DNA of 64,000 bases from Meghimatium bilineatum (taxonomy: Eukaryota > Mollusca > Gastropoda > Stylommatophora > Philomycidae): assembly GCA_034231615.1 (NCBI GenBank), contig CM067306.1:39354248-39418247 (forward strand), in the 5' to 3' direction. The notes beneath the pieces were generated by a model that was not told where the DNA came from, made no database searches, and worked only from the letters and a program-made list of their open reading frames with translations. A program made the translations under genes and the position numbers. How positions within the stretch are numbered: position 1 is the stretch's first letter; every line of letters starts with the position of its first letter. Below are positions 10,788 through 22,672 of the stretch, one piece after another.

Positions 10788-11640
10788 TACAGGGAGAAAT
10801 ACCAGGATCACACTTTATAATGATAGAAACATTTTAACAGGTAAACATGCAGCTGATTACTTTGCAGATTCCTTTGCAGAAGACAATAACGTCAAAGTCA
10901 GCCCAGACAAACAACAGGAGGTTAGAGAGAACCAGCAAAACATTGGACAAGGCGAACATATACCTGAAGTCATGGAGGAACCAATCACAATGAGATAACT
11001 GGAGCATGCAATATCCAAATAATAAATGAAAAAGTCCCCTGGAGCTGATGGAGTGTCCAATGAAATGATTAGAAACCTGGGAATTGCAACAAAAGCAAAG
11101 CTACTACAGATCTTTAACACAAGCTGGTCCACAGGTAATGTACCACAGGCGTGAAGAGAAGCAATAATTATACTGCTCCTCAAATCAGGAAAATATTGCA
11201 ACACAGTCTCCAACTACAGGCCCATCAGCCTCACAAGCTGTCTATGTAAAACAATGGAACGCATTATCAATCTTAGGATGCAGTGGTAGATTGAAAGTGA
11301 AAACCTTCTGGTATCACAGCAAGCACATTTCAGACAGAGCTACTCTACTGAAGATCAGGCAACCTACCTCTCCCAAGAGATTGAGGATGCCTTCCAAGAA
11401 AATAAACTGGTACTAGCAGCATGGATAGACCTCAGGAAAGCATTTGATAAGGTCTGGAAAGAAGGACTCCTAAAGAAAATGCGAAATTGCAGGGTTAGCT
11501 CAATAATGTACAAATGGGTAAAAGCATACCTGCATAATAGAAGAGCCAGGGTATAATTAGATGGTCGCAAGAGCAAGAAAGTTCTACTGCGTCATGGAGT
11601 CCCCCAAGGAGGAGTCCTGTCACCCACACTTTTCTTGGTT
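10788..11640 (+). pseudogene. LINE-A fragment (pre-RT linker and N-terminal RT)
   Basis: The translation, broken by stops, follows the LINE-A copy at 47096-51144. It starts in the linker after the endonuclease ('GKHAADYFADSFAED'), then 'SPGADGVSNEMI', 'NYRPISLTSCLCK', 'STEDQATYLSQEIEDAF', 'AAWIDLRKAFDKVWKEGLL' and 'GVPQGGVLSPTLF', where it stops. The catalytic YADD box, RNase H and 3' end are missing, so it is truncated at both ends. It sits exactly at the junction of the segmental duplication, which suggests the breakpoints lay in or beside it. Confidence 0.9.
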
Positions 11641-11641
11641 C

Positions 11642-13040
11642 AATCTAATGTTCATGTTAGTATGTTTGAACTTTAATCTATTGCTGAGATTATAATGTCT
11701 GATCTTCAATATAATGCTCATGTTAGTATGTTTGAACTTTAATCTATTGCTGAGATTATAATGTCTGATCTTCAATCTACAGCTTAGGTTAGGAATTTCT
11801 TTTCATCTACTGCTAACGACAGCATGGAAGGCAACTGGTAATAACACCTAATAGTTTATGTGGCTTAGTACATGAAGAGTTAATTTCAATACTCGACGAC
11901 AGGGTTCTGCCATGGGACTTACCTTTATCTATTGCTGAGACTATGATGTTTGATCTTTAATCTATTGTCGAGGTTATGATGTTTGATGTTTAATCTATTG
12001 CTGAGACTATGATCTTTGATCTTTAATCTATTGCTGAGACTATGCTGTAAGATGTTTAATCTATTGCTGAGACTATGATGTTTAATCTATTGCTGAGACT
12101 ATGATGTTTGATCTTTAATCTATTGCTGAGATTATGATGTTTGATGTTTAATCTATTGCTGACTATGATGTTTGATGTTTAATCTATTGCTGAGGATAGG
12201 ACGTTCTGTGTAAATATTAGCTAGACGTTCTTCTTTTGCTTACAAGGAAGTTTCAGAATTAAATCAAACAGAAGTTTTAGACTTCTTGAATGAGAACTCT
12301 CAAATAAAATCTTTTAATTATGGAATTGACGTTGATACTCCACTGTCACGTGTCAGGACAGAACAATATAAAATGAAAATGTGCACTATTTGAATGTTTA
12401 AACTCCGACAATGTATTTAAAAAATATTAACTGCTTGTATAACATCTAGCATTGTTAACGTCAACTTTTCGCTGACTCCTCTCCATCTTGCCAACAACTG
12501 TCACAATTTTCCAGACCCATTCCCTCTTAATGTGTTGACTATTTTAAATAAACAGGTGCATATTGCTTAAGTAGCCATTTTTTGTATCTTTAAGAGGATT
12601 AGTAAGTAGATTTTTGTGTTTGGGAAAAGTTCATTACAGAATGAAAATGTCACTACGTATAGTGATATTTGTTTTACACGTGTGTTGTTTGTATTCTAGC
12701 CTGTATTTGTTTTACATGTGTATTGTGTTTTAGCCTGTATTTGTTTTACACGTGTATTGTTTGTGTTCTAGCCTGTATTTGTTTTACACGTGTGTTGTGT
12801 GTATTCTAGCCTGTATTTGTTTTACACGTGTGTTGTGTTTATTCTAGCCTGTATTTGTTTTACACGTGTGCTGTTTGTGTTCTAGCCTGTATTTGTTTTA
12901 CACGTGTGATGTTTGTGTTTTAGCCTGTATTTATTTTACACGTGTGTTCTAGCTAGTACCTCAGAGGGTTTTACAAAGTTTCTGAATCTGTGTAAGTGGA
13001 ATTCTAATTTTCACCACAGACGTCAAGGTACAAGTAAAGG
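11642..13040 (+). repeat. Segmental duplication, copy B
   Basis: The second copy of 9471-10787. The offset is about 2.17 kb at its start and 2.25 kb at its end. It contains a 66-bp array (11642-11800), a SINE fragment (11814-11928), a 33-bp array (11929-12195), unique sequence and a 38-bp array (12666-12952). Small indels and substitutions distinguish it from copy A. Confidence 0.9.
11814..11928 (+). mobile_element. 3' fragment of tRNA-derived SINE (duplicate)
   Basis: Duplicate of the fragment at 9641-9755, carried along by the segmental duplication rather than inserted independently. Confidence 0.85.
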
Positions 13041-13439
13041 CTAATACATGTGACCGCTACGTCACTGTAGCAGGCAGCTGTAGAGATACATTGTCTTTAC
13101 TGAACTATTACTTTTCAGTTCTTTCCTAAAACACCGGTCATGGAAGTAATATTTGTCAACGTGTTATGCATTTATCTTCTGATTTCTAAATACTAATGTC
13201 ACTAAACCACTACCACAGGCAAAGAAAATCATTACAGATAAAATATTCTAGGTATATGGCTACGTCCTGAATAGGATACGCTACCAAATTGTCACTAAAC
13301 TCTATGGTGGGGCAAAGAGCAGTATGTATCATGAGTCAAGATGGTGAAGTTTTGCCCATAAAATTAGTCTAAAGACTATACAATTAGTAGATAAATCAAG
13401 TAAATATAATGGACTATATAACCATCCAAACAAAAACCC

Positions 13440-14115
13440 TGATAATCATCAAAGTCACAAAAGAACAAGTGGTAAGCATATAAATGCATGGAGAGAAACT
13501 ACAACAAGTAGTACATCAATATCTCCGACACATAATCACATATGATGGCAGATGTGAAACAGAAGTTAAAAGCATAATAGGAATAACTAAAAATACTTTC
13601 AATGACATGAGGAAAATATTAACATCCATAAATTACAAACAAATTGCAAACTAAAAAATGAGAATTATAAAGGGATACATATATTCTATATTAATATATG
13701 ACTCAGAAACATGGACAAACAATGAACAAGCAATTAGAAGACAGAATTGATTGTATTGTTATGGTGATATATAGAAGAATAGGATGAACTTCATAGATAG
13801 AGAAAACAAACAACGAGATTCTAACAACACTTCGTATGAAGAAAGAATTATTAAAGGAAATAAAGGTCACACCAATAAAATATTTTCGACATATTAAAAG
13901 ATATTAAACCTTGATGAAGACCTTACTTGAGTGTAAAGACGAGGGTAGGCGAGCAAGAGGGAAACAGAGATACAAAGTGAGAGAGTAACATCACGAGATG
14001 GACAGCTTACAGTCTAGCAAAGTGTATCACCAAGATTACATCTAGAGACAAGGGATGGTGGTGGTCTGTGGCAGCCAACCTTCGTTGCGGGACGCCACTT
14101 AATGATGATGATGAT
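13440..14115 (+). pseudogene. RTE-type LINE, degraded 3' third
   Basis: The sequence runs parallel to the RTE copy that surrounds the 47-kb insertion: a 'YQYLGH'-type block ('caatatctccgacacataat'), then 'CSETW', a YRR motif region, 'GRQRYK'-like sequence and 'SNITRWTAYSLA'. It ends 'cttcgttgcgggacgccact' with a (TGA)n tail at 14101-14116. Many stops and frameshifts are present. No RT catalytic motif is included. Confidence 0.8.
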
Positions 14116-14116
14116 A

Positions 14117-14984
14117 AGTAATATAAATCTTGTTCGACTAAAATTATTAAAATACAAAATTGAGCATTTTATGATTTTATAACATTTTTTTCCATATATA
14201 TATATGAGGTGGGAGGGGACACAAGGGACACATGAAGGTCACAGATGGAGAGGAGGGATAGCCATCACGGAAATGCGTTGAAAGATAATGAAAAAAAAAT
14301 GAAACAATTATTCCTTCTTTGTTTGTTCATTTCAGTATGTCCTATGTCTCCGTTTTTGTCATAAATAATTGGAACATTGACATTATTTTAGTCAATGTTT
14401 CTTTTTTGCTTGTCGACTTGGACCATGATTTTGGGTGAACACATTTTTGGAAGCTCTTCTGTCAGTTCTTTCCTGGAGTGGAATACCAAGTAATGTCTTT
14501 ATTCATCGGAAGGTACATCTCTCCTTGGTCTCCAAACGAGTCTGAGTTTGCATGTGGACTGAATAAATTCATTTTTACTATTAATTCCTGACTATTTTAC
14601 TAAGTCAATATATAACACTGGTTTACAACAAAAAAAATCATATTAGAAGTTGTTCATAATTTTTTAACAGAATTAGAAGCATTTTGCGTCACTGAAGCCA
14701 AACATGACATCCATTTTTCTCAATCAGTTCAGGGTTCTTTTCTAAATTGATTTAAAACAATTCTATTCTCTGACTATAGCCTTCTATTCATAACTACATT
14801 TTGGTGATATTAGTAGTTGATTTCTGTGTAACCTTTCTCACATAAAAAGTATTTAACAGAATGTATTTATTAAATGCTGCAAACATGGAATTACATACAT
14901 GGAGGATTGACATTTAAAAAGGTAAGGACATGTAAATTATGTCATCACTGAACAAAATTCAAAACATAAACTTAAATTTTTTTC
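14117..14984. other. No gene recognised
   Basis: AT-rich spacer with a short (TA)n run near 14190. No recognisable coding sequence. Confidence 0.5.
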
Positions 14985-16825
14985 GACTTTCTCGAGTGCT
15001 CAGTAGCAGGGATGTCTCTCTTCAGAGTCAGCAGTAATCAGCCATCATTACTGCATCCCAATGTCCTTGATACCTGGTCTCCATCTCATTTATGTCCTGA
15101 TGGAACCTCTTTTCCTGCTCGCCACTTATTGATCCTAGATTCTCTGGAAACCGATCAAATGCGAGAATAAATAATGCATTTTTATGTTCATGTTGCATAC
15201 ACGGCTTTTAAAAGCAGTCAGCATATTGTTGACAACTTTTTCATAGTTACTGGCTTTGGTGTTGCCCAAAAACATTCTTCACAACTAGAACAAGGCTTTC
15301 CATTCTTCCAATTCTAATTTGTTCATTGATTTTTCAAACTCAGGATCTCTGATGAGCTGACGAACTCGAGGACCATCAAAAATGCAACCTTTCCATCTCT
15401 CTATGGTTAATCCTGGAAAAGTTCGACACAAGTAAGTGAAGCAGCCACGATCCTTGCTCAGGGCTTTGGTGAACTGTCTAATCAAGCCAAGATTGATATA
15501 CAGCAGTTGGAATAGGATCTTGTTTCTGTCTACCAGAGGATTGTTGACGATGTTCTTTGACCTACCCGGCACCAGTTCGTCTCGTCCAGGCCAGTCCTTC
15601 TTGGTATAGTGCTGAGACCTGTCCCTACTATTCCACATGCACAGAAAGCAGGTGTACTTTCTAAAGCTAGACTGTTGTCCCGATAGAAATTCACCACCTT
15701 CAAGTCACCACAAATATACCACTCGTGCTGATAATAAGAAACTTTATCCAGCACATACTTCACCGCTTCATACTTCTCCTTCAGTGTAGTTGAGTGAGCA
15801 AGGGGAACAGAAGCAAGCTTATTGCCATTGTGAAGCAAAACACATTTTAGTGATCTCTTGGAGGTGTCGATGAACAGTCTCCAATCTCTGGGTTCATAAT
15901 GTTGTACTCCAAGCTTCTGCAGAAGGTGAATAATATCTGTAGAGTACAATAAGTCCTTCTCTTCAGAGAAAAAATGAAGGAACTCCTGATGCCTGCTGCG
16001 ATAAAAAGTGATGTGTGTACTATCAGACAAGAGGTTCTTTTCTTTTATTCTGGATGCCAAGAGTTCAGCTGAGGACTTCGACATTAAGATCACGAACAAG
16101 ATCGTTAAGCTCATTTTGGTAAAAGGATGTGGAGCATCATCGCTAAAAGCCTCTTCTTCTTTATTATCCTCTTGACCTTCTAGAACACTGGATGAATATT
16201 CATCAGTGATTTCACGGAGTTTTGCATAGACAGGTACTGGACATTCATCAGAGTGAGCTACAGGATGACGTGCTTATTCAGGATACTTGAGAACATTTCG
16301 CGATTCGTTCTATTGATCGAAAGTCACATCAATAGCAATCAGAGACATGATATGTGGGCTCCCTCCAAACCATGGGTATTCCAAATTTCAGGCTGATCTT
16401 CTTGCCTTTAATCCACTGACGCAGGTATTCAGAGTGAGCTACATGACGACGTGCTGATTCAAGATCAGGATACTTGAGGACATTTCGATTCGTTTTATTG
16501 ACCCCAGTCATATCAAAAGCGTAGAAATAACAATCAGAGACATGCTTTGTGGGCTCCCTCCAAACCATCGGTATTCCAAATTTCAGGCTGATCTTCTTGC
16601 CTTTAATCCACTGACGCATGTATTCAATGCACGACTTGCACACCATGTGACGAGCCTAAGCTTTATTCTGATCACCAAGTTTTTATACCAAAATACGCAT
16701 GGTAAGCTTGCTTTATGAAAGTTGTGACTGGATTCCTATTAGGAACAAGGATGTATTCCCCGCAGATGTACCAGAATATGTTAGGCTTATTTCTGTAAGA
16801 TCTTCTAGTTGAAGATATTTGAATC
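14985..16825 (-). pseudogene. Processed-looking pseudogene of a conserved uncharacterised metazoan protein
   Basis: Minus-strand translation, across several frameshifts, follows from memory a protein family common in cnidarians, molluscs and arthropods but without known function. Recognisable blocks run from high to low coordinates: 'RRSYRNKPNIFWYICGEY', 'RQWIKGKK...FGIPMVWREP', 'HVSDCYF', 'PHPFTK', 'ELLASRIKEKNLL', 'FFSEEKDLLY', 'DWRLFIDTSKRSLKCVLLHN', 'YICGDLKVV', 'FLCMWNSRDRSQHYTKKDWP', 'NNPLVDRNKILF', 'KALSKDRGCF' and finally 'RFPENLGSISGEQEKRFHQD' with 'RYQGHWDAVMMADYC'. Frameshifts lie near 16110, 15690 and 15030. No introns are apparent. A 195-bp internal duplication confirms decay. 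The family may itself be transposon-linked, but I cannot show that here. Confidence 0.8.
16250..16626 (-). repeat. 195-bp tandem duplication inside the pseudogene
   Basis: In minus orientation the first copy (16432-16626) encodes 65 residues from 'EYMRQWIKGKK' to 'RRHVAHS'. The second copy (16250-16431) starts again at 'EYLRQWIKGKK' and then loses the frame after 'HVSDCY'. The first copy is exactly 195 bp, so the duplication began in frame; the second has since shrunk by small deletions. Confidence 0.9.
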
Positions 16826-18639
16826 ACTGGTAACCTTAAAAATAGAAATGAAAAGAAATAGTAATACTAGTAAGTTTAAACATGTGAAATCTTCAGAATT
16901 TGTATAATTCAAGATGGACTAATGAATTTTTCAACATTTGGCGTGAAAATATCCGTACATGTGACAATAAAATACTTGCTTTCTATATCATTTGTCCTCT
17001 CAAAGCAAAAAAAAACACTTTTGATCACATGTGTGGAAATCGATTGTAGTTTTACTGATTGAGTTGACATGGAATAATCCATCTATTAAAAATACATCAT
17101 GTGGTTCTAGATATAAATGCTGTCCTGATTAAGCAAAAACAATGTAATTTTTTTAACCAGCACAATAAAATTATCCTAAATCTTAAAAAAGATCCGCATA
17201 GACAGCAAATTTGATGTTGATCAGTGTAATCTATACTTGATATGTCGCTTTTGACGGCACAAAATTATCACTGCTTAACACATATTCATAATCTTTATCA
17301 CTGTTGTCACGAATATAGTTTCAACAAGTTTTTGTGTAAGGCAGGCATGCTGTGAAATGACAGATAGGAAGGGATATTCTTTCATAACTTGGCAAGATGA
17401 TGTAAACTTTGATTTCATCGTTGAAAATAAAGTTGTCTTTTTTTATAAAATGCTTGGCCCACCTGATGAAAATAATGTGTCATGACGTAATCAAGTTTAA
17501 TATCGTTAAAATATGAATGTGTGCTACGCTTCTATAAAAAAGACAAGGAAATATTTTTGAATCCCACAGATAACAAGTGCTATAGCTTATGATATAAAAT
17601 ATAATTTTCAGTCAATTTTAAATTTACATTTCAACATGCTGTTCGAAAAGATATGTACAACAAAGTCATAAAATATCCAGGAAAATTTCAATAAACTGGA
17701 AACAGTAAAAGTTCACAGTGGGGTCAGTATGGACCAGTGGCGTACCGAGGGGGGTGCGGCCGCACCGGACATCAAGGCGTGAGGAGCATCAAAATGATCC
17801 TCAAAATAATGAAACATTTGAAATGGGGTTTAAGTGCCTTTGCCATGCCAAAGTTGATGCCCAGTTAAAAAATAACATTTCTTCTTGTTAAGCACAATTA
17901 TTTGGCGATTAGGTAATAACACATTTTTGGCACATTATTATAAAACATTAAAATTAAAATTAATTAATAAGTAGAACTAGTTCCTCCTTAAAATAGTTCA
18001 CTCCCACAATTTACTTCAACATTATATTTTAGCTTGTAAGAAAAACGAAAAGTAAGTTTCAGTTTTGATCGCCAATCCATTCAGTCGTTCACTTAGCACC
18101 GTAAAAGTCCGCCATAAGCAGTCTTTGAGTTTGATGACAAATCAAGTTTATTTCTAGCATTCTAGCGTTGAATGCTATCATTCAACGATAACGATTCTAT
18201 CATCGATAAAGATCAAACATTTAAATCAAGTTTTAAACTTTGGGAAGCACAATCAGGCTCGTGTTTCAGGGCATCATAAAGTCCTATAACCTAACTATAA
18301 CCAGTGAAGAACTCAGATAGTGAAAAAATGTAAAAAGTATTATGGATAATTAGAAATTAAAAAAAAACTCCTTAACTGTGAGCCAACTAGAATTAAAGAA
18401 AAGGACCAAAGGCCTTTGGAATTACTTGCCTTCATTCAGAAACATTGAACAATTTTTGAATCAGAAATGGTGAATTTTAAATTTTAATTTTAATCTTCAT
18501 CGCACCGTGCAACACTTACCCTACGTAAGCAACTTGTATGGATACCATGCTTGTTTAGGAATTAAGCTAATCCCATCTAATAACAATTTATGTAAGCATA
18601 TATAGAAACTATTTTAACGATTGTAGATATGCAAAAGAA
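16826..18639. other. No gene recognised; possible DNA-transposon edge near 17740
   Basis: Mostly AT-rich. At 17738-17790 the sequence 'agtggcgtaccgagg' followed by a GC-rich 'gcggccgcaccgg' resembles the terminal sequence of some hAT-type DNA transposons ('CAGTGGCG' starts), but I find no matching opposite terminus or transposase. An 8-bp stem with 4-base loop (gttgaatg/cattcaac) lies at 18167-18186. Confidence 0.3.
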
Positions 18640-19093
18640 GTTACTGATGCAGAGGTGGGCTAAACCTGCTTTCAATCAAATGAGGAAATTCTATAATCCG
18701 GCAAAATACAAATGAGAATTCGAGATTGCAACATCTGCTCTATATTTTTGTGTTGTTCAAAGAAGTCGTGACCAAACAGCTTGAGGACTAAATGCATTAC
18801 CTTCAGATGTCGATCAATAGAAGAATAGGGATATTTTCAAATACGGATAAGAAATTAAAGATGTTCTCACAAGAAAGGGTATGAGAAGAAACCGTAATCT
18901 AGAAATGAAAATCAGAGAAATAAATTATTTTGGAAATTACATCTTGTTGATGAGCTCTCTTGAGGGTACACAGTTTAAGGGAGGTAAGATGTAAGCAGAA
19001 ATACAACAGGACGAGAAAATGATGAAATGGTCAGTTCACAGTCTGTCAGAGTGCACTGCCACGGGAATCCACAGAGAATGTTGGAGGTCCATG
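18640..19093 (+). pseudogene. RTE-type LINE, strongly degraded 3' region
   Basis: Fragments such as 'EINYFGNYI', 'SLEGTQFKGG', 'KWSVHSLSECTATGIHRECWRSM' line up with 'KYFGHIKR', 'LLEGKVKGKR' and 'TRWTGYSLAECTTKTRDR-YLR' of the copy at 29584-29985. It breaks off before the usual terminal 'gcggagacggcac' because LINE-A begins at about 19094, so LINE-A probably inserted into it. Confidence 0.65.
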
Positions 19094-22000
19094 TCTGTCA
19101 GACCGAAAGGACAGGCGAAAGGGTGGAATTCTGACACTTGTTAAAAACAATATCAGTGCATGTCAGCTGGAAGTGTATATGCAAGGGCAGAATACCAGAT
19201 GCTCCACCTAAAGACCGACAGTACAGAATTCCATCTCCTGAACTATTACTGCCCAAATGATAGACCATTGGCACTAGACACAATTCCAGAAAAAGAGAGA
19301 CTTATGGTGTGTGGTTACTTCAACAGCCACTCTCAGAGCTGGGGCTATCATCACATGGTTAAAAGAGGCGAGGAACTTAGAACTGGCAGGATGAAAATAA
19401 TCTCATCCTTATTAACCAGCCAGAAGACTCACCAACCTTCTACTCGAGAACATGGTACACCACCTCTACACCAGACCTGGCATTCCACTCACCAGACCTT
19501 GAATGGAACGTCACACCTTTCGTTGGAAAGCAGCTTGGAGGTAGTGACCACAGACTAGTATTTCTGGAAATCCACAATGAATTTACCAAGGACAGCAGCA
19601 CACTCACTAGGTGGAACTATAAAAGGGTAAACTGGAAAATGTACCAGCATTTAACCAGTGTTCTAGCTAAGAACATTTACAGATATCAATATAGCAGTGA
19701 GTGAGCGTAATAGATGTATACTACATGCTGCTAGTAAAACCATACCTAGGGGGACACTCAAAAACTACAAACCCTACTGGAATGATGAACTAGAAAAGCT
19801 GCAAAACGAGATGGAAACATCTAGACAGCAGGCAGAGAACAGACCAAGCCAAGAGGACCACAACAAATATCAGCAAACAAAGACTAAATTTCAAAGAGCT
19901 AAGTTACATGCCAGAAGGAGCAGCTGGAAAGAAAAAACAGAGTCGCTGAACCTAGAATGAGATACTAGAAAATTATAGAAACTTGTAAAACAACTAAATG
20001 ATGAAGGTACAGGGAGAAATACCAGGATTACACTTTATAAAGATAGAAACATTTTAACAAGTAAACATGCAGCTGATTACTTTGCAGATCCTTTGCATAA
20101 GATGATAACGTCATGATTAGCACAGACAAACAATAGGAGGTTCGAGAGAACCAGCAAAACATATGACAAGGCGAACCTGAACATGAAGTAATGGAGGAAC
20201 CAATAACAATGAAAGAACTGGAGCATACAATATCCAAATTGAAAATGAAACATTTCCTTGGAAATGATGGAGTGTCCAGTGAAATGATTGAAAACATGGG
20301 AACTGCAGCAAGAGCAAAGCTACTGCAATCTTTAACACAAGCTGGTCCACAGGTAATGTACCACAGGCGTGGAGGAAAGCAATAATACCACGCCTCAAAT
20401 CAGGAAAAGATGGCAACACAGTTTCCAATTATAGGCCCATCAGCTTCACAAGTTGCTTATGCAAAACAACGGAACGCATTATCAATCTTAGGATGCAGTG
20501 GTACCTTGAAAGTGAGAACCTTCTGGTATCGCAGCAAGCAGGTTTCAGACAGTGCAACTCTACTGAAGATCAGGCAACCTACTTCTCCCAAGAGATTGAG
20601 GATCCCTTCCAACATAAGAAACTGGCACTAGCAGCATGGATAGACCTCAGGAAAGCATTTAACAAGGTCTGGAAAGAAGGGCTCTTCAAGAGATTGCGAA
20701 ATAGCAGGGTTAGCTCAAGAATGTACACATGGGTAAAAAGCATACCTGCATAATAGAAGAACATGGGTACAATTAGATGGTCGCAAGAGAAAGAGAGTCT
20801 TACTGCGTCATTGAGTCCCCCATGGAGGAGTCCTGTCACCCACACTATTCTTGGTTTACATCAATGACCTAGTTGCTGAACTACTACACGACAAGGGATC
20901 AAAGTGGTAATGTATGCTGACGACGTGGTGATTTGGTGCACGGAAGAACATGCCACAGTGGCAACTAAACAAATACAAAGAGCTATCAATGCCCTAACCT
21001 TATGAACAAATAGATGGTGCGTCACCATTAACACAGATAAGTGCAGCACTACACTCTTTACCTTCTCACCAAAACACAAAGCCGGTCATATCAAGATAGA
21101 TGGAGAACTCTTGAAAGAAGACAAACAACCAACATACCTCGTAGTTACTTTTGATGATAAGCTGACATGGAAATAACACATAAACTAAGGAAAAACAAAA
21201 GCCAGGAGAAAGTTAGCTATCCTGAGAAAACTAAGTGCAACCACATGGGGAGCCTGTGGGAATATACTCTGTAAAGTTTACCAGCAAGGCATAAGACCAT
21301 AATTGGAATATGGTTTGGCTGCGTGGTGCCCTGCATTATACCACACTACAAGATCTAGATAAAGTGCACAAAACCAGGCACTTATTATAATGTTGTGAGC
21401 AATGAAATAAACACCCATAGTAGAATGCAAAAAATGGGAAGAATGCAAACACTTGACGAACGCAGAGACACAAAAGTACTTATTCAAGCAGAAAAATGTC
21501 AGTGTATACCAAGGCATACAAGGAGGGAAAGATTCCAAAATCTAGCAACGGGGCAACTGAAACACTAAGCTAAACGACACGTAGACAACTTACAGACCTA
21601 CCTGAAGTTGACAGCTCCTTAAAGTCTATACCAAAACAAACGCCCTGGAGTGAAAGGTATGGGATACCAATATACATTTAGATCCATGTGAAAGGAATAC
21701 TATGCGAGGACGAGCAGAACAGTGTGTAGCGAAGGACAGTCACCCTCAGTTTCCTGGATGAGGAATATCCACAATATATATGGGCAAGAGTATACACAGA
21801 TGAGTCAGCATAGAATGCAGTGAAGAATGGAGGTGCAGGTGTACATATAGAATATTCACACAAGCCTAGAGATACAATCAGAACACCAACAGGGAAATTC
21901 TGCAATAATTATGATGCAGAAATCCAAGCAATTAGTATGGCGACTGAAAAACTACTGAACTCCAACCTTGGCCCACAGCCCGTGGTATTCCTGACAGATG

Positions 22001-22577
22001 CAACGTTCTTGCTTCAAGCTCTTCAGTCTGGAAAACTAAAAGACTTGCAAAAACTACTTAATGAACTGTCTTACCAGTGTAGGGTAACCATGCAGTGGAT
22101 ACCCTCTTACTGTGGAATACCAGGAAATGAAAAGGCAGAACACCTGGCTAAGGAAGTTGCTGCCGAAGACCAACTAGATACACCAATAACCTACAATCAG
22201 AAAAAAAACGGATGATAAGTTAATAAGAAAGCCACAAACACCAACACAAGATTACTATCACATTATGAACAGAACAGAACAAGTTGTAATTCTACGCCTC
22301 AGAACAGGACACAACCGACTCCGCAGTCACATGTATACAAAGTTCAAGATTGGCAACACAGCCATGTGTACATGTGGACAGGCAGCATAGTGTGCCAAAC
22401 ATATACTTCAAGAGTGTTCTGAGCATGAAACGCCGAGGAAGTCATATTGGCCAGAGGAAACAACACTGGAATCAAAGTTCGCTGGACCACTGTATGAACT
22501 ACAAAAGACAGTGAGTTTTATTCAAGAGCCAGAATTACAGATATAGACATGTTTCAAGTGAACGAAAGAATAAGAAG
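19094..22577 (+). pseudogene. LINE-A, 5'-truncated EN-RT-RNase H retrotransposon
   Basis: Starts inside the APE-type endonuclease ('RRKGGILTLVKNN', 'LLNYYCPNDRPL', 'FNSHSQSWGY'). It continues through a lysine-rich linker ('IPRGTLKNYKPYWNDELEKL') and RT ('AAWIDLRKAFNKVWKEG', 'GVLSPTLFLVYINDL', 'YADDVVIWCTEE' near 20910). RNase H follows ('VYTDESA', 'NNYDAEIQAISMATEKLL', 'VVFLTDATF', 'IPSYCGIPGNEKAEHLAKE'), then a C-x-C...H-x3-C zinc-binding tail ('CTCGQAA...HILQEC'). It ends 'gaacgaaagaataagaagaa'. Stops and frameshifts break it into at least ten pieces, and RNase H catalytic H is Y in 'SYCG'. It encodes nothing functional now. It runs convergently toward LINE-B. Confidence 0.92.
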
Positions 22578-22672
22578 AATTGACATGTGCATGCAAGCTG
22601 ATTATACAGTGTACTTCATGAACATGAGCATACAAGCTGATAGTAAAGTGTGATTCATTGACATGAGTATGC
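22578..22672 (+). repeat. 39-bp minisatellite, left part
   Basis: About two and a half units of 'gacatgagtatgcaagctga' plus 'tggtaaagtgtgattcatt'. It is the left shoulder of the array that continues at 26827 on the far side of LINE-B. Confidence 0.9.

Noticed and set aside
15530..16114. ATG at 16114 as a true gene start
   Set aside because: Upstream sequence in another frame continues the conserved family ('PHPFTK' block), and the first residues after this Met are a frameshifted version of conserved sequence.
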